This document shows, in pieces, positions 35,517-44,956 of a stretch of DNA of 64,000 nucleotides; position 1 is the stretch's first letter; every line of letters begins with the position of its first letter. Below the pieces are notes generated by a model. That model saw nothing but the letters and a program-made list of their open reading frames with translations, made no database searches and was not told the origin of the DNA. The position numbers and the translations under genes are program-made. The stretch comes from Brasilonema sp. CT11 (GTDB taxonomy: Bacteria > Cyanobacteriota > Cyanobacteriia > Cyanobacteriales > Nostocaceae): contig NZ_JABXYX010000002.1 in assembly GCF_017982655.1 (NCBI RefSeq), positions 25,568 to 89,567 on the forward strand, in the 5' to 3' direction.

Positions 35517-36863
35517 ATGAATCGATCTGCGAAACGTTACTCGCCGCTCCAATTAGCTTTTATTAGCGGAGCAATCGCCTCAACCGCTACGTTGTCCGCT
35601 TTTGGTCCAGTTTGGTGTCGTTCTGTGCGTGCAGCTCTGCAAGATAGCCCAAAAGCAGTAGTCGATAACGTCTGGCAATTAGTAAATCGCGAATATGTTG
35701 ATGGCTCATTTAATAAACAAAATTGGGTAGCAGTCAGACAGACTCTGCTGAGTAAAGACTATACCAACCGTCAAGAAGCATACACTGCCATCCGTCAAGC
35801 ATTAGAAAAGTTGGGCGATCCTTACACTCGATTTATGGATCCCCAACAGTATGAAGCTTTAACCAACCAAACATCTGGGGAAGTCTCTGGAATTGGCATT
35901 CGGATGGAATTGAACGAGAAAACCAAGAAGCTCACCGTTATCGAAGCCATAGAAAATTCCCCTGCACTGAAAGCAGGTATTAAAGCTGGGGACGAAATTG
36001 TGGCAATTGACGGCAAACCCACAAGCCAAATGAAAGTGGAAGATGCCTCAAAGCTCATTCGTGGCAAAGCAGGGACTAAGTTGAGTTTGCGGCTAGCTAG
36101 AGTTGGGCAAAGTACTTTTGATGTGAATTTGACACGGGCAAGTATTGAAGTACCGACAGTACGTTACACCTTAAAGCAAGAAGGCGATCGCCGCGTTGGT
36201 TATATCCGCCTACGCGAGTTCAGTGCTCATGCTTCAACTCAGATGCGACGAGCGATCCGCGATTTAAATACCAAGCAAGCTGATGGCTTTGTCTTAGATC
36301 TACGTGGAAACCCCGGCGGTTTATTGCAGGCGAGCATTGAAATTGCTCGGATGTGGATGGACAATGGTGCGATCGTCAAGACTGTAGATCGTGTGGGAAC
36401 CAGTGACGAAATGAAGGCAAATCATACTGCGATCACAAAACGCCCTCTAGCTATACTTGTGGATGGCAATTCAGCCAGTGCTAGTGAAATCCTGACAGGC
36501 GCACTCAAGGATAATAACCGAGCAGTGGTTGTTGGCGGTCAAACCTTTGGTAAAGCCTTAGTACAGTCAGTTCATGAACTCCCAGACGGTTCTGGTGTAG
36601 CTATTACCATAGCTCATTATTTCACTCCTAAAGGCACAGATATCAACCACAAAGGAATCGCGCCAGATATCAAATTAGACCTGACAGAAGCACAACAGCG
36701 TCAACTCGCAGCAAATCCGGATTTGATCGGAACTAAGAGTGATCCTCAATACGCGCGTGCGCTAGCAGCTCTATCTAGTAACAACTTTGCTCAACCCATA
36801 CAACAAAACCGACAGTCGCAGCAACAACCAATGACTAATAGCGCGGTAGACTTGAAACTTTAG
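35517..36863 (+). CDS. Carboxyl-terminal processing protease (S41, Ctp family)
   Basis: 448 aa. An N-terminal signal or anchor (LAFISGAIASTATLSAFG) targets it to the periplasm or thylakoid lumen. A PDZ domain (about 115-195: GIGIRMEL, SPALKAGIKAGDEIVAIDGKP) precedes the S41 protease core with GYIRLREFS, DLRGNPGGLL, NSASASEILTGAL (catalytic Ser) and GGQTFGKALVQ (catalytic Lys). CtpA in cyanobacteria processes the D1 precursor of photosystem II, but several paralogues (CtpA, CtpB, CtpC) exist, and I cannot say which this is. The C-terminal tail is Gln/Asn-rich. ATG at 35517. Confidence 0.92.
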   Translation: MNRSAKRYSPLQLAFISGAIASTATLSAFGPVWCRSVRAALQDSPKAVVDNVWQLVNREYVDGSFNKQNWVAVRQTLLSKDYTNRQEAYTAIRQALEKLGDPYTRFMDPQQYEALTNQTSGEVSGIGIRMELNEKTKKLTVIEAIENSPALKAGIKAGDEIVAIDGKPTSQMKVEDASKLIRGKAGTKLSLRLARVGQSTFDVNLTRASIEVPTVRYTLKQEGDRRVGYIRLREFSAHASTQMRRAIRDLNTKQADGFVLDLRGNPGGLLQASIEIARMWMDNGAIVKTVDRVGTSDEMKANHTAITKRPLAILVDGNSASASEILTGALKDNNRAVVVGGQTFGKALVQSVHELPDGSGVAITIAHYFTPKGTDINHKGIAPDIKLDLTEAQQRQLAANPDLIGTKSDPQYARALAALSSNNFAQPIQQNRQSQQQPMTNSAVDLKL

Positions 36864-36987
36864 CTAAAGTTAAATGATTTTGGATTAGAAATATTGGACA
36901 AAGGACTAGTTAGTAAGTAGTGGTGAGTGCTTAGCTGTTAATAAAATAACCCACAGTCCTCAATTCTTAATCCAAAATCTCAAAACC

Positions 36988-37953
36988 ATGAATCATGAAC
37001 CAGTTGAAACAACCACTAATACCTTCTTGCCAAAGGTATCAGTGGTTATACCTGTTTATAACGGTGAGGTAGATTTACCAGAGTTGCTGTGTTGTCTATC
37101 GGCTCAAACTTACCCGAAACACCAGGTAGAGTATTTGCTGGTAGATAATAACAGTGGCGATCGCACTTTTGCCTTACTTCAACAAGCGAGTGAAAATAGC
37201 CAAATCACAATTCGTCCCAAAAGCGAGAACCAGATCCAAAGTTCCTACGCCGCCCGTAACGCTGGCATTCGTGCCGCAACTGGTGAGATACTTGCTTTTA
37301 CCGATGCAGATTGTCGTCCAGAACCAGAATGGATTAATGCATTAATTGCTCCTTTTGTCAACCAAGATATTGTCCTTGTCGCTGGTGAGATTTTGGCGCT
37401 ACCAGGAAAAACCTTGCTAGAACAGCATGCAGACCGCCAAGAAACCCTGTCGCAAAAGCACACTCTTGCTCATCCCTTCTGTCCCTACGGTCAAACAGCA
37501 AATTTAGCAATTCGACGCCAAGCTTTGCAACAAGTAGGTTTGTTTCGTCCCTACCTAACCAGTGGTGGTGATGCTGATATCTGTTGGCGAATTTTGCAAC
37601 AAAAAATTGGACGTTTGGAATTTGCCCCCAATGCAGTTGTGAAGCACCGCCACCGCGCGACACTTAAGGAACTAGAAAGTCAATGGCGGCGCTACGGACG
37701 CTCAAATCGCTATTTGCATGAACTTCACGGCGTAGATTTAATGCGGGATATCACACTCAGCGAATGCTTCTATCTTTTAGGACGCTGGTTGTTGAAAGAA
37801 CTACCAAAAGACAGCGTGAAAGCTTTAGCAGGAAAAGCTAGTTTTGTAGATTTAGTGAGTACTCCTATTGGATTGTACACAGCGATCGCACGTGCGGCTG
37901 GGCAAAGGGAAGCGAAGTTGCCGGAGAATGCCAAGATAATTGAGTCGTTGTAG
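36988..37953 (+). CDS. Glycosyltransferase family 2
   Basis: 321 aa. The GT-A fold starts with VSVVIPVYNGEVDLPELL, then LLVDNNSGDRTF, YAARNAGIRAATGEILAFTDADCRP (DxD motif, here Asp-Ala-Asp) and GGDADICWRI with a following basic RHRATLKELESQWRRYG. It transfers an activated sugar to a lipid or glycan acceptor. It is the first of six same-strand genes for a surface glycan (36988-42542). The next frame overlaps its end by 14 bp, though the likely start of the neighbour is further down. Confidence 0.87.
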   Translation: MNHEPVETTTNTFLPKVSVVIPVYNGEVDLPELLCCLSAQTYPKHQVEYLLVDNNSGDRTFALLQQASENSQITIRPKSENQIQSSYAARNAGIRAATGEILAFTDADCRPEPEWINALIAPFVNQDIVLVAGEILALPGKTLLEQHADRQETLSQKHTLAHPFCPYGQTANLAIRRQALQQVGLFRPYLTSGGDADICWRILQQKIGRLEFAPNAVVKHRHRATLKELESQWRRYGRSNRYLHELHGVDLMRDITLSECFYLLGRWLLKELPKDSVKALAGKASFVDLVSTPIGLYTAIARAAGQREAKLPENAKIIESL

Positions 37954-38062
37954 GGATTTGAGATTTTGGATTGACACCAGAGGTGTCTACTGTAGAAACT
38001 ATACTACCAAGCCAAATGGTAAAATCCCGAACAGCTTACTACAACAAATCAATAAACAACAA

Positions 38063-39310
38063 ATGAAGCTGCATGCTGGCTGGCGTCTTCAAGTTTTGAT
38101 CTTTATAACTGCTTTTGCAATTCTAGTTTCCAGAAGACCAGACGCACTTTTCAATGCACAATTTTGGGCTGAAGATGGCAAGTGCTGGTATGCTGAAGCT
38201 TACAATCTCGGGATAATCCAATCCCTGTTTTTGCCTAAGGGTGGCTACTTCCAAACTATTTCCAGGCTGACGGCTGCTTTTGTGCAATTTTTCCCCCTGG
38301 TATGGGCACCGTTGATTTTCAATGTAACTGCAATTGTTATTCAGGTGCTGCCAATTAATCTTATCGCTTCGGTGCGCTTCTCGCAGTTAATACCAAACCT
38401 TCAGACTAGGTTGTTTTTGGGACTTTTGTATTTAGCTTTACCCAACTCTTTTGAAACTCATGCCAACATCACTAATGCACACTGGCACTTGGCAATACTA
38501 GCCTGCATGGTCGTGTTAGCAACACCCAGCCGCCTTCTAGTATGGCAAGTTTTTGACATCGCAGTCATCCTGTTATCAGGATTAAGTGGACCTTTCTCAG
38601 TTTTGCTCGCTCCTATTGCTGCAATCATGTGGTGGTTACGTCGTAAGAAATGGTCATTTATTTTGCTTTTAGGTTTAAGTGCAGGTGCTGTTGTTCAGGG
38701 CATAGCTATTCTACTAACTGGGAATTCTAGCCGTTTTCACACTCCTTTAGGGGCAACGCCAGAGCTATTCGCCAAAATCCTTGCGAGTCAAGTTTTCTTA
38801 GCTGCTTTGATAGGACAAAAAGGGAGTAAATTGATCAGCTCTATTTCTTTTGGGTACAGCATAATAGCAATTTTTATCGCTATCGCTGGAAGCGCCGCAT
38901 TCGTTTACTGCCTTCTCAAAGCCCCTTTAGAACTTCGACTTTTTTCTATCTTTGCTGCTGGAGTTTTTGGTATGTCGCTTTTGTCTCCAGTAGTCAGCGA
39001 AACTGTACCTCAGTGGTGGCTTCTGTGGCGTCCTGGAACTGGTGTTCGGTACTGGTTTATACCTATGTTTGCATTTGTGACAATATTAACTTGGCTGTTA
39101 GGTGCAACAAGACCGCGTCAGCTACAGTTAACCGCTAGAATTGCTCTGGTGATTATGCTTGCTGGTATTGTAGTAGACTGGCGTTATCATACATTTGCTG
39201 ACTTAAAATTCAAGAACTATTCAAGGCAGTTTATTGAAGCACCAACAGGAACTAAGGTAACAATTCCTATTAATCCACCCGGTTGGTTTATGGAACTTGT
39301 TAAGCATTAA
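38063..39310 (+). CDS. Polytopic membrane protein of glycan cluster
   Basis: 415 aa from ATG 38063; the frame extends upstream to 37940, but that part is basic and not hydrophobic. About nine or ten transmembrane helices alternate with short loops (VLIFITAFAILVS, LIFNVTAIVIQVLPINLIAS, IAAIMWWLRRKKW). The conserved-looking QFWAEDGKCWYAEAYN near the N-terminus, between the first two helices, recalls the acidic catalytic loop of membrane GT-C glycosyltransferases. I infer a GT-C-like enzyme or flippase; no signature is decisive. Confidence 0.6.
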   Translation: MKLHAGWRLQVLIFITAFAILVSRRPDALFNAQFWAEDGKCWYAEAYNLGIIQSLFLPKGGYFQTISRLTAAFVQFFPLVWAPLIFNVTAIVIQVLPINLIASVRFSQLIPNLQTRLFLGLLYLALPNSFETHANITNAHWHLAILACMVVLATPSRLLVWQVFDIAVILLSGLSGPFSVLLAPIAAIMWWLRRKKWSFILLLGLSAGAVVQGIAILLTGNSSRFHTPLGATPELFAKILASQVFLAALIGQKGSKLISSISFGYSIIAIFIAIAGSAAFVYCLLKAPLELRLFSIFAAGVFGMSLLSPVVSETVPQWWLLWRPGTGVRYWFIPMFAFVTILTWLLGATRPRQLQLTARIALVIMLAGIVVDWRYHTFADLKFKNYSRQFIEAPTGTKVTIPINPPGWFMELVKH

Positions 39311-39339
39311 AAACATCACTACAAGCAAGGAATCTTGCC

Positions 39340-40017
39340 GTGACTGATAATATTTTCCGCACACTAGTTGCACTGTATGATCCACTACCATTGAGCGATC
39401 GCTTTTTTGTCCGCACTCGCCTGTTTTTGAGTAATTTATATCAGTTAGAGTCTTACGTACCAAAGGAGGGTAGAATTCTTGATATAGGTTGTGGTCACGG
39501 TTTACTGAGTAACTTACTAGCCATCACCAGTCCCCAGCGACAGGTACTAGGCATTGACATTGACGCGAAAAAAATTGCCGCTGCACAAGGTACTGTTGGC
39601 AACAGACGTAACATCCAATTTAAAGTTGGTGACGCCGCTGTTTTGCCAGGTACTTCCTTCCATGCTGTCACCATTGCCGATGTGATGTACCTGATTCCCC
39701 CTGACATCCAACGTGCAATTCTGACAAGTATTGCTTGTGCTTTGGAACCAAACGGTGTGCTGATTTGGAAAACCCACAGCCATCGCCCCCAGTGGAAATA
39801 TACTATAACCTATGCCCAAGAATGGCTGATGACTAAGCTTGGTCCGACTAAAGGTGCTGGTATATTTTTTATGAACTGCGAAGAATCGCTCCAAGCTATT
39901 CGTAATGCTGGGTTAGATCCAACTGTCGTGCCTATGCCTTCACGCCGTCCTTACAGTGATATTCTTTTCCTTGGGTGCAAGTCGAAAAAGAATTCTCCAA
40001 GCCAGAATGAATCCTGA
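39340..40017 (+). CDS. Class I SAM-dependent methyltransferase
   Basis: 225 aa, GTG start at 39340 with AAGGA about 9 bases upstream. SAM-binding motif I is ILDIGCGHGLLSNLLA, followed by VLGIDIDAKKIAAAQG (motif II acidic residue) and FHAVTIADVMYLIPPD (motif IV). It lies 29 bp after the membrane protein gene and probably modifies a sugar or lipid in the same pathway. Acceptor not known. Confidence 0.82.
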   Translation: MTDNIFRTLVALYDPLPLSDRFFVRTRLFLSNLYQLESYVPKEGRILDIGCGHGLLSNLLAITSPQRQVLGIDIDAKKIAAAQGTVGNRRNIQFKVGDAAVLPGTSFHAVTIADVMYLIPPDIQRAILTSIACALEPNGVLIWKTHSHRPQWKYTITYAQEWLMTKLGPTKGAGIFFMNCEESLQAIRNAGLDPTVVPMPSRRPYSDILFLGCKSKKNSPSQNES

Positions 40018-40323
40018 TTTCTGAGTTCTTTATGAGTCGCACATCCAAAAAACGAGTATTTTGTAGTCATCACGACGACATTTTTTTCTAAAATTTGATT
40101 ATTTTAACCTATTAACTAACCGAAACAAGGTTGGTATGCTAGGTAGAAATAAGTATATCCCTAGTCGCATAACCATACATAGATATGGCCATGCGTTAGT
40201 CAGCTGTTGATTTTTTTCCCACTAGAATGCCCTAGTGTCAGGAATTCAGCACACAAAAAGTGCAATTTTAATGCCCAACAGCTGAATTGGATGTATTTAA
40301 TATGTGAGGAGTGCTTGATAATA

Positions 40324-41055
40324 ATGAACACAATTTCCATAATTGTGCCCGTTTATAACGAGGCACAATGTATAGTTGCGACTTTTTCTTCAATTCTTAA
40401 ATTTGCTGTCAATAAACCTTGGTACGATTTTATTTTTGTTGACGATGGCTCAACTGATCGAACTAGAGAAATATTAGAAAGTCAAATCAAATTTTTCAAT
40501 AGTAAGCAGATTTCATTACTTTCTTATAAAGCTCATCGTGGCAAAGGATATGCCGTAAAAACCGGAGCTTTATATGCAAATGGCGATTATATTTGCTTTT
40601 TAGATGGAGATTTAGCTTACTCTTTAGACTACCTTGATTTGATGGTAGCAAAACTAGCAGATTTTGATATTGTCATTGGCTGTAGAAATCTCACACCCGA
40701 AAAAAACAACGGGTTTAATTTTCGGAGAATACTGGCTGGTCGAATCTTTAATTTCATATCGAGAAGTCTTTTAAATTTGAAATTTACCGATATGCAAGCC
40801 GGAATCAAAGGATTTGACAAATATGCAGCAAAAGATCTATTTAAAACTCAAATTATCCCAGGATTTGCCTTTGATGTAGAATTGCTATACTTAGCAAAAA
40901 AGAAAAGATATACTATTGGGGAAATTCCAGTTGTCGTTTCTAAAAAACATTTACATAAAAAATCACAAGTCAAATTATTGAAGCATTCAATAGAAATGTT
41001 ATTTAATTTGTTACAAATAGTTTACCATAAGTTTATACTAAAAAAATATGAATAG
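40324..41055 (+). CDS. Glycosyltransferase family 2, dolichyl-phosphate-mannose-synthase-like
   Basis: 243 aa from ATG 40324 (GAGGAG about 13 bases upstream); the open frame back to 40207 is unlike the family. MNTISIIVPVYNEAQCI, FIFVDDGSTDRT, GKGYAVKTGALYANGDYICFLDGDLAYS (DxD as Asp-Gly-Asp) and DMQAGIKGFDKYAAKDLF are typical of polyprenyl-phosphate sugar synthases. It probably loads a sugar onto a lipid carrier. The stop overlaps the next gene by 8 bp, which suggests translational coupling. AT-rich codon use contrasts with the more balanced genes upstream (36988-40017), so this trio could have a separate origin. Confidence 0.87.
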   Translation: MNTISIIVPVYNEAQCIVATFSSILKFAVNKPWYDFIFVDDGSTDRTREILESQIKFFNSKQISLLSYKAHRGKGYAVKTGALYANGDYICFLDGDLAYSLDYLDLMVAKLADFDIVIGCRNLTPEKNNGFNFRRILAGRIFNFISRSLLNLKFTDMQAGIKGFDKYAAKDLFKTQIIPGFAFDVELLYLAKKKRYTIGEIPVVVSKKHLHKKSQVKLLKHSIEMLFNLLQIVYHKFILKKYE

Positions 41056-41821
41056 CATGATTTTATTGAGCTTTGATTTAGAAGAATTCGATATTCCAGA
41101 GGAATACGGTGAAAAAAATGAAGAAACAGTAAAAATGGAGATTTCTTACAAAGGATTAAAAGAAATTCTTCAAGTTTTGGCAAGATTAAATATCAAAGCC
41201 ACGTTTTTTGTCACAGCCAGATTTGCTATCTATTACAAAGCGCTCATCCAAGAAATTTCCCAAAAACATGAAATAGCTTCTCATGGTTTCGACCATTGCA
41301 ATTTTAGATTAGAAGATTTAAAAAAGTCACGGCAAACCTTAGAAGAAATAACCAGCCAGAAAGTTCTTGGTTTCAGGATGCCGAGACTGAAAAAAGTAGA
41401 CGATACAGAAATAGCAAAAGCAGGATACAAGTATAACTCGTCGATGAATCCTACTTACATCCCAGGAAGATACAATAACTTTTTCAAACCGAGAACAGCC
41501 TATTACTCAAACAACTTAGTTAATATTCCAGTTTCAGTTACACCACTGGTCAGATTTCCCTTGTTCTGGTTAAGCTTTAAGAATTTTCCCTTATCGTTAA
41601 TAAAATTAGCTTCTCAACTGACTCTGAAAAATGATCGTTATATAAGCCTTTATTTTCATCCGTGGGAATTTACTGATATTACCCATTTTAAAATGCCAAA
41701 TTATATCACTAAAAACTCCGGAAAAGAAATGGTTGAACGTCTGGAAAAATATTTGATTTGGCTGCAAAGTAAAGGAGAATTTGTTTACTTTTCGGAGTTT
41801 TATGAAACCATCAGAAGATAG
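41048..41821 (+). CDS. Polysaccharide deacetylase (NodB fold)
   Basis: 257 aa. The catalytic Asp is in LLSFDLEEFDIP, the metal-binding His pair in IASHGFDHCNF, and the later GFRMPRLKKVDDTEI and LYFHPWEF motifs complete the CE4 site. It would remove N-acetyl groups from an amino-sugar, either lipid-linked or in the polymer. No signal peptide, so it probably acts in the cytoplasm. It overlaps the upstream GT2 gene by 8 bp and the downstream methyltransferase by 20 bp. Confidence 0.85.
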   Translation: MNSMILLSFDLEEFDIPEEYGEKNEETVKMEISYKGLKEILQVLARLNIKATFFVTARFAIYYKALIQEISQKHEIASHGFDHCNFRLEDLKKSRQTLEEITSQKVLGFRMPRLKKVDDTEIAKAGYKYNSSMNPTYIPGRYNNFFKPRTAYYSNNLVNIPVSVTPLVRFPLFWLSFKNFPLSLIKLASQLTLKNDRYISLYFHPWEFTDITHFKMPNYITKNSGKEMVERLEKYLIWLQSKGEFVYFSEFYETIRR

Positions 41822-42542
41822 AAATTACAAGCTGGCTGATTATTTAGCTCGTTCTAGCGATCGCTATTCTTTAACCAAGTACAAAATTTTAATGAACTGG
41901 TTACCTCAAACACCAAAAATGCGGGTATTAAATGCCGGATGTGGTTCTGGAGAAATGAACATCTTGCTATCGCAAAACTCAACTTGGCAAGTAGATGCTT
42001 TGGATATAGACATAGAAGCTATCAGGCTTTCACAAAAGTTAAAACTAGAAAATAGTATTAAAAATCTCAATCTTTATCACACGACTATTGAAGACTACAC
42101 AGCACCATATAAATACGATATTATCATTTCTAATGATGTTTTAGAACATATTGAAGATGACCAGGCAGTGATAAAAAAGTTTTCAGTTCTACTCAAACCA
42201 GATGGATTAATAGGTATTTCTGTACCAGCTTTACAATGGCTCTTTGGTTATCACGATGAAATGCTTGCTCATTATCGCCGCTATCATCGCAAAGAATTAA
42301 TCAATAAATTATCTGTTTACTTCAATATAAGTAAATGCCGTTATTTCGGAGCAAGCCTTATTCCCATAGCCTTATTTTATAGTCGCTGGTTACGCAAACC
42401 TTACCCAGTAGGCGAACTAGAGAATCAGTCAGTGACGACAAAAATATTAGAAGATGTACTGAGATTTGAGTCTAAAGTCTGTTTCCCTCTTGGCATCTCA
42501 TTAATAGCGTTAGGAACAGCAAAAAAGCTATGTCTAAAGTAA
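41802..42542 (+). CDS. Class I SAM-dependent methyltransferase
   Basis: 246 aa from ATG 41802, with CGGAG about 9 bases upstream inside the deacetylase gene; the frame opens at 41781. Motif I is VLNAGCGSGEMNILLS, then VDALDIDIEAIRLSQ and YDIIISNDVLEHIEDD, typical of Methyltransf_11/23 enzymes. It ends the tightly overlapping GT2-deacetylase-methyltransferase trio. It probably methylates the glycan or its lipid-linked intermediate; acceptor unknown. Confidence 0.83.
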   Translation: MKPSEDRNYKLADYLARSSDRYSLTKYKILMNWLPQTPKMRVLNAGCGSGEMNILLSQNSTWQVDALDIDIEAIRLSQKLKLENSIKNLNLYHTTIEDYTAPYKYDIIISNDVLEHIEDDQAVIKKFSVLLKPDGLIGISVPALQWLFGYHDEMLAHYRRYHRKELINKLSVYFNISKCRYFGASLIPIALFYSRWLRKPYPVGELENQSVTTKILEDVLRFESKVCFPLGISLIALGTAKKLCLK

Positions 42543-42735
42543 CCATTCCCGATAAAGAAAATTAGTGGGCTTTGAGCTGCGCTTCAACTACCAACAATCG
42601 TGGTATGATCTGGCATTCTGAGAATAATAAAAATGTGAAAGCGTGCGCCACTAGCAAATCTCCCCCTGAGTGCCAGTAGCCCAGTGTGACTCAAGTTCGC
42701 TAAATTGGAGAAAAGTAGCGCAAAGGAAACGGTAA

Positions 42736-43434
42736 ATGGCAGCACAATTGTTACTGGTAGATGATGAACCAGGATTGCGTGAAGCCGTAAAAGACTATTT
42801 GCAAGAGAGCGGTTTTAGCGTTCAAGTTGCCAGTAACGCCCGACAGGGCTGGGAGATGATGCAGCAAAATACACCAGACTTAGTCATTTCTGATATTATG
42901 ATGCCTCAGGTGGATGGTTACCAGTTCCTCAAACAACTGCGGGACGATCCTCGCTTCCGATCGCTACCGGTGATATTTCTCACTGCTAAGGGTATGACGA
43001 CTGATCGCATCCAAGGTTATCAAGCTGGTGTTGACGCCTATCTACCCAAGCCGTTTGATCCAGATGAACTTGTGGCAATTGTGGAAAATTTACTGGAACG
43101 CCGTATAGCCAGAACTCCAACTCCAACAGAAGAAGGTGATACGACGCCAGATATTACCGAACTGGCTAATCAGATTGCCCAAATCAAAGCTTTGTTAACT
43201 CAAAGAAATGCAATAGCCCAATCTCCAGCACCTTTTAGTATTGATTTAACGCCCAGAGAACAAAGTGTTTTAAACTTAGTCGCTGAGGGGTTGATGAATA
43301 AAGAAATTGCTCGCCGTCTAGAAACGAGTGTCCGAAATGTAGAAAAGTATGTTAGCCGTTTGTTCAGTAAAACTGGTACCAATAGCCGTACAGAGTTAGT
43401 TCGTTTTGCTTTAGAACACGGTCTTGCAAAGTAA
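42736..43434 (+). CDS. NarL/LuxR-type response regulator
   Basis: 232 aa. The receiver domain (1-120) has the acidic pair VDDEP, the phosphoacceptor Asp in LVISDIMMPQVDGYQ, Thr in FLTAKG and Lys in YLPKPFDPDEL. A linker follows, then a LuxR-type HTH (LTPREQSVLNLVAEGLMNKEIARRLETSVRNVEKYVSRLF). The strongly conserved receiver reminds me of the cyanobacterial/plastid Ycf29 regulator, but I do not assign the name. No histidine kinase is adjacent. A hairpin follows the stop. Confidence 0.9.
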   Translation: MAAQLLLVDDEPGLREAVKDYLQESGFSVQVASNARQGWEMMQQNTPDLVISDIMMPQVDGYQFLKQLRDDPRFRSLPVIFLTAKGMTTDRIQGYQAGVDAYLPKPFDPDELVAIVENLLERRIARTPTPTEEGDTTPDITELANQIAQIKALLTQRNAIAQSPAPFSIDLTPREQSVLNLVAEGLMNKEIARRLETSVRNVEKYVSRLFSKTGTNSRTELVRFALEHGLAK

Positions 43435-43440
43435 CATTGA

Positions 43441-43469
43441 GGCTCTGCGTTCTGAAAAGTCGCAGAGCC
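43441..43469 (+). terminator. Hairpin after response regulator
   Basis: GGCTCTGCG (43441-43449) and CGCAGAGCC (43461-43469) form a perfect 9-bp stem 6 bp after the stop codon. The following sequence is only moderately T-rich (GATTTTGCTTCTT). Confidence 0.6.
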
Positions 43470-43499
43470 ACCAGAAGATTTTGCTTCTTACATCCGCAA

Positions 43500-43810
43500 T
43501 TTTTGAGTTGAGACTCCCACCGCTAAAAGCGGATGGGATTCTCGGGCTGGGGTTGCTTTTTTGGGTTTCCCCTCTGAAGTCTTACAGCTCATACTCGTCC
43601 GAAATACAGCTTTTTACACCATACCGCAATTATGGACGGCTCCCAGCGCGTTTATCCCTTTGGGAATACGTTTCCGTTTGCCCCGTTGCGAGCGTGAGCG
43701 TAGCAATCTGTAGATTACTGAACGATCTTGATCTATGACAACCTTAACGCTGAATTTTTTCCATTTAGACCAAGGGGAAATTAATTCTAACACGTTTGAG
43801 TTTAAGTACA
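43500..43810. mobile_element. Possible IS200/IS605-type remnant
   Basis: A subterminal hairpin CCACCGC-TAAAA-GCGGATGG, in the context GACTCCCACCGCTAAAAGCGG, resembles the ends of IS605/IS1341-type elements, followed by about 250 bp with broken short ORFs on the minus strand. No intact tnpA or tnpB. The assignment rests on the hairpin only. Confidence 0.3.
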
Positions 43811-44204
43811 ACAGATTCTACTTAACTCATTGAGAAAAAGGAAAATCTCCTAACAACACTAATTTGTTCAGATTTCGCTGTTTTCCTCTATTTTTATTTT
43901 TTTAAAGTAAAATAGTCAGATTTTTTCAAGCTCCTTCGATTCTTAGAGGAATAATGCGGATAGAGGTATTACACTGAAATCTAATTTTTACCAACCACAA
44001 CCCTGTTATAAAAGCAAAGCATCAATACAACATTAAAGTAGGCACCCATTGTTTCCGTAGTGCTAAGGGTGAGGACTATTATAAGCCCCAGCGCTATGGT
44101 TTGTGGGGGGATGGTTAAGCAAGCCAAGTCATTATTAGAAGAATCTCTCAATAGGAAAAATTAATGCACAATCTGCCATTAGTAGGGTGACACAAACTTA
44201 AGTA
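43811..44204. other. Intergenic region
   Basis: AT-rich stretch without a supported gene between the possible IS remnant and the 92-aa gene. Confidence 0.4.
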
Positions 44205-44483
44205 TTAACTAGCTTCAGCAGAGTTGCGTAAGCGCATCAATTGGCGTCTCATTTGTGGTGAAGCTTTGAACTCAGAAACTTCTTGAGCCTTGACATTTGC
44301 TTGCAAGGTTTCTAAAAAGTCGTCAGAACCCTCGGTTAAAGCGTCTAGCAGAACCTGCAAAAGTTGGTCGCGATCGCTCAACAAACTTTTTTCTTCTATC
44401 AACCGGAATTTCAGGTGAATTTCGCACTCATAAACACCTACATCGACACTATTTACTTGCCGTGGTAATGCTTCAAAGTTCAT
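44205..44483 (-). CDS. Small conserved-looking hypothetical protein, 92 aa
   Basis: The ATG at 44483 opens a compact acidic protein: a beta-rich N-terminal half (VDVGVYECEIHLKFRLIEEK) and a helical C-terminal half (DQLLQVLLDALTEGSDDFLETLQANV, MRRQLMRLRN). The composition is typical of a real folded cyanobacterial protein, but I recognise no family or function. It is monocistronic and divergent from leuD. Confidence 0.6.
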   Translation of the reverse strand: MNFEALPRQVNSVDVGVYECEIHLKFRLIEEKSLLSDRDQLLQVLLDALTEGSDDFLETLQANVKAQEVSEFKASPQMRRQLMRLRNSAEAS

Positions 44484-44956
44484 AGCTTTTAGACTTCCTT
44501 GTACTAAGAGGTAATTTGGGTGATCTGCTATTTTTCAAGCAAGAATTCTTTATACTTTTTTGACTTTCAAAGTGTCGGAATTAACAATCCTTGTTTGTCG
44601 GGAAACAATCTCATTGCATTTTACTCTCCTAATTTATCTTCCGGTTTGATTTTCACTCTCTGGTTTTTCAGTTTTCTGCAATAGCTATGGTTCAAGTAAA
44701 CCATAACTATTATTCAGTTTTTAGGATTCCATGCAATAAAGTTTCTGTAAGAACTTGCTCAAGCTTTTTAAAGCTTTTTACATCAACTTTCTCTTCAAGT
44801 CAATAAAAGTTTAAGTTGTTACTGTAAAACTAGTGTTAACACGTAAGTGAATCCGCTGGTTATTTCCTATATAATGATAGCCAGACGTTGCTGTACCATA
44901 ATTCCGTAAAATTACTAAATGTACAATTTATTCATTTAAAAATGCAGGAAACTGAA
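44484..44956. other. Divergent intergenic region upstream of leuD
   Basis: About 470 bp, AT-rich. AAGCTTTTTAAAGCTTTTT (about 44762-44780) is a small direct repeat. TATAATGAT at about 44870 is a good -10 candidate for leuD. No gene. Confidence 0.45.
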
